Below, piece after piece: positions 1 through 5,203 of a stretch of 5,700 nt of DNA. Each line of letters starts with the position of its first letter. Positions within the stretch are counted from its first letter, which is position 1. The notes under the pieces are model-generated. The model was not told the DNA's origin, did not search any database, and saw only the letters and a list, made by a program, of their open reading frames with translations. Position numbers and translations under genes: made by a program. Origin of the DNA: Actinomycetes bacterium. GTDB taxonomy: Bacteria; Actinomycetota; Acidimicrobiia; Spongiisociales; UBA5794. The stretch is from positions 1-5,700 of the forward strand of contig JAJRYI010000030.1 in the NCBI GenBank assembly GCA_024275815.1, read 5' to 3'.

Positions 1-309
1 GCCGGCAGGCTTTTGGAGGCCTGCAACGTACGACATCTTGCGGGCAGGCTTCTTCGGGAACAGCTGGAAGAGGCTCTTGGTCGGGATGCCGCCGACGGTC
101 GATACCCGGCGAAGCGTCGGCGTCTCGCCCTGTTCCTTGGCATCGGCCCGGATGAACTCGATGACCTTCCAGTGTTCGTCCGTCAGTTCATCGATTCCGA
201 TGTTGGCAGCGAGGACCTTGGCCAGGTCCTTGTCCCACTCGTCGAACTCGGTCAGGAAACCCTCGTCGTCGACGTGGATCTCCCTGTCAGCGATCGTCGT
301 TACTGGCAT
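1..309 (-). CDS. DsrC/TusE-family sulfur carrier protein (3' end beyond window)
   Basis: Small cytosolic protein of the DsrC/TusE/DsvC family, which carries sulfur as a persulfide on a C-terminal cysteine. 103 codons are visible, from ATG at 309 to the left edge. The family pattern is clear: an N-terminal DDEGFLTEFDEWD block (about residues 14-26), ELTDEHWKVIEFIR (41-54), and a C-terminal LFQLFPKKPARK then AGLQKPAG (to 103). The family normally ends in a Gly-Cys-hydrophobic tip just after this point, so only a few codons are missing and the key penultimate Cys cannot be seen. The position of the second, upstream Cys of true DsrC (three residues before AGL) is Ser here, as expected for TusE-like rather than dissimilatory DsrC. 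GGAGG at 316-320, six bases before the ATG, supports the start. The ATG overlaps the stop of the DUF1641 gene by one base (TGATG), so translation is probably coupled. Family is sure; the sulfur acceptor is unknown. Confidence 0.88.
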   Translation of the reverse strand, partial: MPVTTIADREIHVDDEGFLTEFDEWDKDLAKVLAANIGIDELTDEHWKVIEFIRADAKEQGETPTLRRVSTVGGIPTKSLFQLFPKKPARKMSYVAGLQKPAG

Positions 310-1061
310 CACGCACCTCCAGGTGTGTCTTCGGCGTTGCCGTTGGCTTGTACTTGTTCTACTTGTTCGGTCTCTGATGCAGATACTGCCTTGAACGTGT
401 TCAACGCACGACACAGGCCCCGTCGGATCTCTGGATCGCGCATCATGCCCATCAACCCGAAGAGGCTCGGTGGCTCCTGCGGCTCGAGTTCTGCCGTGCG
501 CTGTTGCCTCTGAACGACCTCGAGAAGCCGATCCGCCACCGCGAGCATCTCGGGTTGCGTCAAGTCCTTCACGATGTCGAGCATATCGACGACGTTGTCT
601 CCGAGGGCTTCGACGTCCTCCTTCGAGTAGCCGGTCACGATCCGGTCGACGACTCCGATGCCCGCTTCTGCGAACTCGAAGTAGCCCTTCTGATCGAGCT
701 CGTCGGCGAACTCGATCGCCTTGACGATACCGCGATTGACGATCGGCTTGAGTTCTGTTGCGAGTTCCGTCATGGACTCCATCTGGATCATCAGGTTCTC
801 GAGCATCTTGGCGTTCTCCGCGACCCGCACCGCGAGTTGGAGCAGATCAGATGGGTCGATCTGCACCTCATCGAGTGTGTAGGCAGATCGTTCGATCGCC
901 TGAACGGCGATCGGGGTGAGATCGGCCTGGAGCTCTTCGAGCGCCCGACGGCGCTGGCCTTGAGCACGTGCCTCCTCTGCGAGGAACTGCACCTGCTCGG
1001 TGAGCGCGTCGATCTTGCGCTCCAACTCGGCGGTGCGGTCGAGCGTCGCGGAATCGGTCAC
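309..1061 (-). CDS. DUF1641 domain protein, SQR-associated
   Basis: Soluble, mostly helical 250-residue protein. Residues about 9-45 form a charged heptad-like segment (probable coiled coil). The segment SLFGLMGMMRDPEIRRGL at 199-216 is the DUF1641 signature, and a Glu/Gln/Asn-rich tail (229-250) is probably disordered. There is no signal peptide or membrane segment. From family knowledge, DUF1641 proteins are accessory subunits next to redox enzymes, for example YrhD/YjgD beside formate dehydrogenases in Bacillus subtilis, where a link to the menaquinone pool has been proposed. Here the partner is a sulfide:quinone oxidoreductase-like enzyme, so a role as adaptor between flavoprotein, membrane and the downstream sulfur carrier is plausible but inferred. 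The GTG start overlaps the upstream stop (GTGA), and AAGGAG (1073-1078) followed by a G-rich run precedes it. The stop shares one base with the next ATG. Family call is confident; exact function is unknown. Confidence 0.85.
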   Translation of the reverse strand: MTDSATLDRTAELERKIDALTEQVQFLAEEARAQGQRRRALEELQADLTPIAVQAIERSAYTLDEVQIDPSDLLQLAVRVAENAKMLENLMIQMESMTELATELKPIVNRGIVKAIEFADELDQKGYFEFAEAGIGVVDRIVTGYSKEDVEALGDNVVDMLDIVKDLTQPEMLAVADRLLEVVQRQQRTAELEPQEPPSLFGLMGMMRDPEIRRGLCRALNTFKAVSASETEQVEQVQANGNAEDTPGGA

Positions 1062-2293
1062 GATTCGCCCCTCTCCTTGCCCGCCATCATCATGTGTGCC
1101 GGTACCGGGATGTCCTTACCGGGGAGGAGCAGGTTCCAGTACATCCACTTGAACATCAGCTTGCCCCAGTGGTTCATCTCGGTCTCCTTGAGGAGGGAGA
1201 ACGGCCCGATGCCCGGCATGGGGTACATCCCGGGGAGTGGCTCGGTCGTGTAGTTGAAGTCGATGAGCAACGCCTTGCCATGGCCCGTCTCGATGTAGCA
1301 GTTGGAGTGCCCATCGAACTCGTGGGTCATCGGCAGGCCCTGGATGAGTCGAAGGAAGTTCGGAACGAACGTCTCCATGGCGAAGTGAGCGACCGAGCCG
1401 GCCTTCGAGGTCGGGAGGTTCGCTGCATCACCGAGAGCGAAGATGTTCTCGTACTTGGTCGACTGGAAGTTGCCGTGGTCCACGTTGACGTGGTTGAGCT
1501 CGTCGCCGAGACCGGCCTTTGCAACGAAGGCCGCACCCATGTTGAGCGGGATCGTCACGAGCAGGTCGTACTCGACCTCGCGTTCGTCGTAGGACACGAT
1601 CTTCTTGTCGTCGGAGTCCACACGCTCGAGATAGAAGTCCGGCTCGAGCTCGATACCGCGATCTTCGAACATGGTGCCGAGGTGCTTCGCTGCGACCGGC
1701 TTCGTGAATGCACCGTCGAGGGACGTGACGTACTTGATCTCGACCTTGTCGCGGATGCCGCGTTCGGTGAAGAAGGCGTCGGCGAGGAAGGCGAACTCCA
1801 GGGGTGCAACGGGACACTTGATGGGCATCTCGACGAGGTTGATCACCAAGCGCCCACCGTCTAAGTCGGCGAGTGCGTCGCGAAGGGCAACGGCACCGTC
1901 GAACGTGTAGAAGTCGTGGACGGTCTTGCCGTACTCGTCACTCTCGAGCCCGGGCGTCTCGCTCGGTGTTGGCCGTGTTCCTGTCGCGATGATCAGATAG
2001 TCGTAGGTGAGTACGTCTCCGCTGCCGAGGATCACCTTGTTCTCCTCAGGAAGCAGCTCGTCGATCTCCTCGTTGACGTAGTTCACGCCGCGGGGGAGGA
2101 AGTCGGCCTCCTTGCGCACGACCTCTGATGGTTCGTACGCGCCGAATGGGATGAAGAGGAACCCCGGCTGGTAGTAGTGCTCGGTCTGTTGGTCGACGAT
2201 GGTGATGTCCCAGTCGTCGTCGAGCTTCTCGTGGAGCTTGTTCGCAGCCATGGTGCCTGCGGTGCCGGCTCCGAGTATCAGTAGACGTCTCAC
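1058..2293 (-). CDS. sqr: Sulfide:quinone oxidoreductase-like FAD protein
   Basis: Probable peripheral membrane flavoprotein that oxidises sulfide to sulfane sulfur and passes electrons to quinone; 411 residues. Visible features: an N-terminal FAD-binding LILGAGTAGTMAANKL (5-20), HYYQPGFLF (39-47), IIATGTRP (101-108), Cys160 in IKCPVAPLE, GDAANLPTSK (288-297) at the second FAD contact, Cys332 in HSNCYIETG, and an aromatic amphipathic C-terminal stretch (about 375-392, with KWMYWNLLLPGK) suited to membrane attachment. These are the only two cysteines. Their surroundings resemble the two redox cysteines of type II SQR such as mitochondrial SQOR, including its KCAGAP and GDCTNLPTSK blocks. The GTG start at 2293 is chosen because AAAGGA (2301-2306) lies seven bases upstream and the FAD fold begins at once; an upstream in-frame extension to 2374 has no fold or ribosome site. 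It is the first recognised gene of the three-gene unit. SQR subtype and in vivo substrate are not proven; another flavin disulfide oxidoreductase is the main alternative. Confidence 0.85.
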   Translation of the reverse strand: MRRLLILGAGTAGTMAANKLHEKLDDDWDITIVDQQTEHYYQPGFLFIPFGAYEPSEVVRKEADFLPRGVNYVNEEIDELLPEENKVILGSGDVLTYDYLIIATGTRPTPSETPGLESDEYGKTVHDFYTFDGAVALRDALADLDGGRLVINLVEMPIKCPVAPLEFAFLADAFFTERGIRDKVEIKYVTSLDGAFTKPVAAKHLGTMFEDRGIELEPDFYLERVDSDDKKIVSYDEREVEYDLLVTIPLNMGAAFVAKAGLGDELNHVNVDHGNFQSTKYENIFALGDAANLPTSKAGSVAHFAMETFVPNFLRLIQGLPMTHEFDGHSNCYIETGHGKALLIDFNYTTEPLPGMYPMPGIGPFSLLKETEMNHWGKLMFKWMYWNLLLPGKDIPVPAHMMMAGKERGES

Positions 2294-2505
2294 GTGTAGG
2301 TCCTTTCTTTGGACGTGGGTTGCCGGCTGGAGTCGTCGGCGTGAACATGGGTGGAGGTCGTGTTGGGGCGACACTTGTCGCGCGAGGCGGCAACAACAAC
2401 GAGGGTAGTGGTGCGTCGATCAGCGGATGGCGCTCGTCGATCCTGTCGTTGGGCCACAGGCGATGTCGTCGAATATCGGTTACTGAGTGTCTGTTGGGTT
2501 GTCAT
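2290..2505 (-). CDS. Possible 71-codon leader ORF upstream of sqr (doubtful)
   Basis: An open frame begins with ATG at 2505, about 20 bases downstream of a candidate -10, and its TGA overlaps the sqr GTG by four bases (GTGA). This is the same junction type as between sqr and the DUF1641 gene. A weak purine run (GGGGTAGG) precedes the ATG. The predicted product is basic, rich in Thr, Arg and Ser, with no domain, membrane segment or compact fold that I recognise. Its codons (several ACA, CAA, CGA, TAT) are less GC3-biased than in the neighbouring genes, which argues against a conserved protein. It may be a translated leader that couples sqr to the upstream signal, or simply an open stretch of 5' UTR. 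Confidence 0.2.
   Translation of the reverse strand: MTTQQTLSNRYSTTSPVAQRQDRRAPSADRRTTTLVVVAASRDKCRPNTTSTHVHADDSSRQPTSKERTYT
2301..2306 (-). promoter_or_regulatory. Ribosome binding site of sqr
   Basis: Minus-strand AAAGGA sits seven bases before the GTG at 2293. It decides this start over the in-frame codons further upstream, none of which has a comparable site. Confidence 0.7.
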
Positions 2506-2513
2506 CGTACTGC

Positions 2514-2529
2514 CTACCCCCCGGAGTAT
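2514..2529. promoter_or_regulatory. Imperfect palindrome, candidate CsoR/CstR-type operator
   Basis: CTACCCC CC GGAGTAT: half-sites TACCCC and, on the other strand, TACTCC match at five of six positions around a CC centre. The pattern resembles the ATACCCC..GGGGTAT operators known for CsoR/CstR-family repressors, some of which sense persulfide and control sulfide oxidation genes. It overlaps the -10 of a leftward promoter candidate, where a repressor would act. The assignment rests on pattern similarity only; no regulator gene lies in the window. Confidence 0.4.
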
Positions 2530-2553
2530 ACGGCGGAATCGTTCTAATGCGTA
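2525..2553 (-). promoter_or_regulatory. Candidate leftward promoter for the sulfur operon
   Basis: Minus-strand TATACT (2530 down to 2525) matches the TATAAT consensus at five of six positions. A poor -35 (TACGCA, 2553 down to 2548) lies 17 bases away. Transcription would start near 2518 and leave about 225 nt before the sqr GTG. The weak -35 would suit an alternative or activator-assisted sigma factor, or this may not be the true start. Confidence 0.4.
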
Positions 2554-2655
2554 GTAAGCAACTTAGGAATATGCCGTTCAACTGTTTCTGGTGAGGAACG
2601 GATGGATGCAGGGAAGGGTTGATTCCGGGCGCGTCTACCGTGGGAGGACCCCAAC
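2530..2655 (+). promoter_or_regulatory. Probable promoter region of the DsbA-like gene
   Basis: This is the rest of the divergent intergenic region. Its stretch 2541-2590 is clearly more AT-rich than its surroundings and contains TCTAAT (2543-2548), a five-of-six -10 match without a convincing -35. No exact start can be fixed. No RNA gene or recognisable protein is seen in this stretch. Confidence 0.3.
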
Positions 2656-2660
2656 AGGAG
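2656..2660 (+). promoter_or_regulatory. Ribosome binding site of the DsbA-like gene
   Basis: AGGAG lies seven bases before the GTG at 2668. It supports that start, after which the thioredoxin-fold N-terminus begins directly. Confidence 0.75.
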
Positions 2661-2667
2661 ATCCTTC

Positions 2668-3258
2668 GTGGCACGACACTTCGACCTCACCTACGACTAT
2701 CTGTGTCCGTTCGCCCGCAACGCGAACGAGGCTGTTGTCGATGCTCTCGAGCAGGGAGCGAACTGGAGCGTCACGTTCCGTCCGTTCTCACTTCAAGAGA
2801 ACCACAACGGACCCGAAGAGACCCCCGTGTGGGATGTCGCTCTCGACGCCGATATGGGCTCGGGCGTTCGGGCGCTGCTCTGGTCCCTTGCTGTACGCGA
2901 CAGTTTCCCCGACTCCTTCACGCGCTTCCACGTGTCGATGTTCTCTGCCCGACACGATCAGGCGCTCGACGTCGGCGACGAGCAGGTGATCAGAGACGTG
3001 GTCGCCGATGTGGGTCTGGACGTCGATGCCGTCTCGCAAGCGGTCGCCACAGGTGTGCCGCAGAGGACACTCGAGTCCGAGCACTCGGCACTCGTCGAGA
3101 CTCACGAGGTGTTCGGTGTCCCGACGTTCATCGTCGAGAGCGAAGCGGTCTTCGTACGTGTCATGGACAGGCACAACGTTGAGGATGTGAAGCGGATCGT
3201 CGACATGCTTGGATGGGTGAACCTCAACGAGTTCAAGCGGACAAGAATCCCGCAGTAG
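2668..3258 (+). CDS. DsbA-family (thioredoxin-fold) protein with a single active-site Cys
   Basis: Cytosolic 196-residue protein of the DsbA/FrnE/HCCA-isomerase-like thioredoxin superfamily. It starts with a short beta strand and the active site YDYLCPFARNA (Cys13). A helical insertion fills roughly residues 50-145, the cis-proline loop FGVPTFIV is at 149-156 (Pro152), and the C-terminus reads EFKRTRIPQ. That basic tail recalls actinobacterial DsbA-like proteins such as the mycothiol-dependent Rv2466c group. The usual second cysteine of a CxxC is Ala16, and Cys13 is the only cysteine in the protein. It therefore cannot form an internal disulfide, and would have to work through a mixed disulfide or persulfide with a small thiol, or as a glutathione/mycothiol-type transferase. 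There is no signal peptide. It is divergent from sqr across a shared control region, which hints at a link to sulfide or thiol metabolism but does not prove one. Fold is sure; substrate is unknown. Confidence 0.85.
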   Translation: MARHFDLTYDYLCPFARNANEAVVDALEQGANWSVTFRPFSLQENHNGPEETPVWDVALDADMGSGVRALLWSLAVRDSFPDSFTRFHVSMFSARHDQALDVGDEQVIRDVVADVGLDVDAVSQAVATGVPQRTLESEHSALVETHEVFGVPTFIVESEAVFVRVMDRHNVEDVKRIVDMLGWVNLNEFKRTRIPQ

Positions 3259-3267
3259 GGGAAGCTC

Positions 3268-3282
3268 GGCCCAAAGGGGGCC
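3268..3282 (+). terminator. Weak GC hairpin after the DsbA-like gene
   Basis: GGCCC (3268-3272) can pair with GGGCC (3278-3282) around a five-base loop, ten bases after the stop. There is no T-tract, so it is at best a weak terminator-like structure. The rest of 3283-3346 shows only an imperfect direct repeat (CCTCGCCGCTGTCGG at 3281 and CCTCGCTTGTCGG at 3318). Confidence 0.25.
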
Positions 3283-3346
3283 TCGCCGCTGTCGGCTTTC
3301 GGTGCGCTCGGCTGGCGCCTCGCTTGTCGGAGCCCGCGCGATGCTT

Positions 3347-3409
3347 GGCCGATGGCCGATGGCCGATGGCCGATGGCCGATGGCCGATGGCCGATGGCCG
3401 ACAGCCGAT
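3347..3409. repeat. 7-bp tandem repeat (GGCCGAT)n, about nine units
   Basis: Seven perfect GGCCGAT units (3347-3395) are followed by two variant units (GGCCGAC, AGCCGAT). A 7-bp unit is not a multiple of three, so copy changes would shift any frame read through it. All six frames are free of stops, because the unit encodes a repeating GRWPMAD heptad on the plus strand. It ends 19 bases before the trmH ATG and covers the place where that gene's -35 would fall. Slippage during replication is the likely origin. Confidence 0.95.
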
Positions 3410-3416
3410 TGGCGTC

Positions 3417-3422
3417 TACGCT
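3417..3422 (+). promoter_or_regulatory. Candidate -10 (TACGCT) of a leaderless trmH transcript
   Basis: TACGCT fits the actinobacterial TAnnnT -10 and lies exactly at -12 to -7 relative to the ATG at 3429. This is the spacing seen when transcription starts on the A of the start codon. No Shine-Dalgarno is present before the ATG, which agrees. The -35 window (about 3394-3399) falls in the last copies of the tandem repeat. Confidence 0.4.
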
Positions 3423-3428
3423 CTCGTC

Positions 3429-4199
3429 ATGCAGCCGGCCACTTCAGAGGAGATGTTCGAGCTCGTTCACGGTGTGCGTTCGGATGATCCATCGTGGTTC
3501 GAGTTCGGGGATCGGGTGCTTACCCCGCACGACATCGTCGCGATCTTGAAGCCACGCATCTCGGAGTCACGGATCGAGACGATCGAGCGGGTCCTTGCTG
3601 CTCGCACGAACGACGTGACCGTCGTGGTCGAAGGGATGGTCGACCTCGGCAACGTGTCGGCCGTGATGCGTTCTGCGGAAGGGTTCGGTGTTCAGTCGTT
3701 CCACGCCATCGACACAGCAGATGCGTACAAGCGCTCCCGACGAACCACGAGGGGCACCGACAAGTGGCTCGATCGGTATCGATGGGATGACGTCGAGAGT
3801 TGTTTCGGGTTCTTGCGATCCCATGGCTACCGGGTCGTCATCGCAACCGTCGGCGACGATGTGGTGCCAATCGGTGAGGCAGATCTGAGCGAACGTGTTG
3901 CTCTCGTGTTCGGCAACGAGCTCGAGGGTGTCTCGACGCAGGCTCAGGAGCTCTCCGATCTAGCGGTCACGATACCGATGGCAGGGTTCGCTGAGAGCTT
4001 CAACGTGTCCGTGGCTGCGTCGGTCGCTCTCTACGAGACGCGCCGACAACGGGTCGCCCGATTTGGATCGGCGGGCAGCCTGGATGACGTCGAGCGAGAC
4101 AGGGTTCGCGCCGTGTGGTATCTGAAGTCTGTTCGAGAGTCCCGCCTCGTTGTCGAGCGGGCTCTCTGTGATGGCCATCAGCCAGCCGGCACCACATGA
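3429..4199 (+). CDS. trmH: SpoU/TrmH-family tRNA (guanosine-2'-O)-methyltransferase
   Basis: S-adenosylmethionine-dependent RNA 2'-O-methyltransferase of the knotted SPOUT fold, probably modifying Gm18 of tRNA; 256 residues. The three SpoU motifs are present: GNVSAVMRSAEGFGV (74-88, with the catalytic-type Asn75 and Arg81), LVFGNELEGVS (159-169), and IPMAGFAESFNVSVAASVALYE (182-203). The tail after YETRRQR, with a helical DDVERDRVRAVWYLKSVRE region, resembles E. coli TrmH, where C-terminal helices help bind tRNA. About 40 residues precede the part that aligns with TrmH, an N-terminal extension containing LTPHDIVAILKP. The ATG at 3429 is preferred because the in-frame upstream sequence is a tandem repeat plus low-quality translation; in-frame ATGs inside the repeat (for example 3387) are alternatives. 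No ribosome site is visible. The 3' end overlaps the convergent gene by 22 bp. Family is certain; Gm18 specificity rather than another 2'-O-methyl site is likely but unproven. Confidence 0.88.
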   Translation: MQPATSEEMFELVHGVRSDDPSWFEFGDRVLTPHDIVAILKPRISESRIETIERVLAARTNDVTVVVEGMVDLGNVSAVMRSAEGFGVQSFHAIDTADAYKRSRRTTRGTDKWLDRYRWDDVESCFGFLRSHGYRVVIATVGDDVVPIGEADLSERVALVFGNELEGVSTQAQELSDLAVTIPMAGFAESFNVSVAASVALYETRRQRVARFGSAGSLDDVERDRVRAVWYLKSVRESRLVVERALCDGHQPAGTT

Positions 4200-5182
4200 A
4201 GGCCCGGTTCGAGGCCTTCGCTCACCGTCCAGTACGAGAGCTCCCGATCGAAGGCGATCGCCTCCCCCTGTCGCTCGTCGGGGTTGGGAGCAAGACATGG
4301 TTCGCCGGCGAGTGCGTCTGCGACCGTCGAGCCCTCGGCCCGGACCCACATCCAGACGCTTCGGTAACCCCTGAATGCGATGACGCCGCCATCCCACGAG
4401 ATGTCTGCCCCCGAGACCTCGTTGTCGAGACGCAGCGTCGCTACGAGCTCGAGTTCGACGGTGCCGTCGGTAGCGGTGAGCGGACCCTTGAAGACCGACG
4501 TCACCCTCTTGTCCTTGGTCACGATGTAGAGGGCGGGTTCGACCGGGTCGACGAAGAGGGCTTCAGCGTTGTAGACGTCCTCGGGATACTCATAGGTGAG
4601 CGCAACGACGTCATCGAAAGCGCCGTCCATCACCCGTGGATCGGCATCGGGGACGCGGTACACAGCGATCTTCCCTCCGCGGATGAAGAAGTTGTCTCCG
4701 ATGTCCCCGACGTAGAGGTAGGAGCCCGTCCCGTCCGGGCCGGGACCCGCCGCCATGTCCTCCCAGTCGAATGCGAGCGCACCAGGGACGTCGAACATAC
4801 CGAGGGGTGCGCCCGTCGTATCGAACGCGTAGAGGCGGGCATCATCACCCGAATCGTTGTGTGACCACAACACCGTCTCGTCGATCCTGCTCACCGCCAG
4901 CCCTGAAGCTTCGATGAGTCCCTCCGATTGCACGACACCGACATCGATGATCGACGAGTACGGGTCGCACGCATCGGCACCCGGTGGGAGAGTCACCGGT
5001 GGCGCCGTCGAAGGGACGGCCACTGTCGTACTCGGTGACGAAACCGAAGATGTTGGTGCCCCGGTCTCGTTCGTCGTCGGAGGTGCGGCGACTCCGGGTT
5101 CATCGTCCGAGATGCGCATGATCGCGACCACTGCCACAGCGATGACGGTGATGACGATCAACCAGAGCGTTGGTTTGCGCAT
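4178..5182 (-). CDS. Membrane-anchored extracytoplasmic protein, probable beta-propeller
   Basis: 334 residues with an N-terminal membrane anchor (hydrophobic about 6-22, after MRKP) and a Thr/Ser/Pro-rich linker (about 29-69). An extracytoplasmic domain follows, with recurrent strand-turn blocks of a beta-propeller. Conspicuous motifs are EASGLA (91-96), WSHNDSGDDARLYAFD (106-121), DWEDMA (139-144), YVGDIGDN (157-164), YNAEAL (204-209), GADISWDG (258-265) and GEAIAFD (306-312). The repeated acidic loops could bind calcium or another cation. The only cysteines, Cys72 and Cys296, sit near the two ends of the domain and could close the ring by a disulfide. I recognise the pattern from uncharacterised secreted bacterial proteins, not from an enzyme of known activity. 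There is no lipobox and no sortase signal, so the anchor is probably an uncleaved helix. The ATG lacks a clear ribosome site. It lies 21 nt after the M20 peptidase stop, probably in one transcript. Confidence 0.75.
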   Translation of the reverse strand: MRKPTLWLIVITVIAVAVVAIMRISDDEPGVAAPPTTNETGAPTSSVSSPSTTVAVPSTAPPVTLPPGADACDPYSSIIDVGVVQSEGLIEASGLAVSRIDETVLWSHNDSGDDARLYAFDTTGAPLGMFDVPGALAFDWEDMAAGPGPDGTGSYLYVGDIGDNFFIRGGKIAVYRVPDADPRVMDGAFDDVVALTYEYPEDVYNAEALFVDPVEPALYIVTKDKRVTSVFKGPLTATDGTVELELVATLRLDNEVSGADISWDGGVIAFRGYRSVWMWVRAEGSTVADALAGEPCLAPNPDERQGEAIAFDRELSYWTVSEGLEPGLHVVPAG

Positions 5183-5203
5183 CCGACGAGGGTAGGTGCT
5201 GGG

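Noticed and set aside
504..1253. Long plus-strand open frame opposite the DUF1641 gene
   Set aside because: It is an antisense shadow of GC-rich codons. It has no recognisable fold or ribosome site, while the minus strand gives clear families with overlapping starts and stops.
1094..1864. 256-codon plus-strand frame opposite sqr
   Set aside because: Val/Leu/Glu/Asp-rich mirror translation of the SQR gene; the SQR motifs on the other strand settle the coding strand.
2294..2374. 27-residue N-terminal extension of sqr from an ATG at 2374
   Set aside because: The extension has no structure, would place residues before the FAD-binding first strand, and lacks a ribosome site; the GTG at 2293 has one.
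2320..2554. Short plus-strand frames in the divergent region (2320-2547, 2351-2554)
   Set aside because: Overlapping low-complexity frames with no ribosome site. They run across the promoter candidate and end before the real start at 2668.
2290..2667. Riboswitch or T-box in the sqr leader
   Set aside because: I found no conserved riboswitch core or strong nested hairpins by eye; only a palindrome at the promoter and a short direct repeat stand out.
3347..3409. CRISPR array or direct-repeat origin iterons
   Set aside because: Units are only 7 bp and contiguous with no spacers, and there is no replication gene or AT-rich stretch nearby; it is a simple tandem repeat.
3213..3428. 72-residue N-terminal extension of TrmH through the tandem repeat, starting inside the DsbA-like gene
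   Set aside because: It would translate the DsbA 3' end out of frame plus a GRWPMAD repeat. Nothing in it looks like a domain, and the SPOUT homology begins well downstream.
4196..4864. 222-codon plus-strand frame opposite the propeller gene
   Set aside because: Shadow frame; the opposite strand has an anchor, a linker and conserved propeller motifs.
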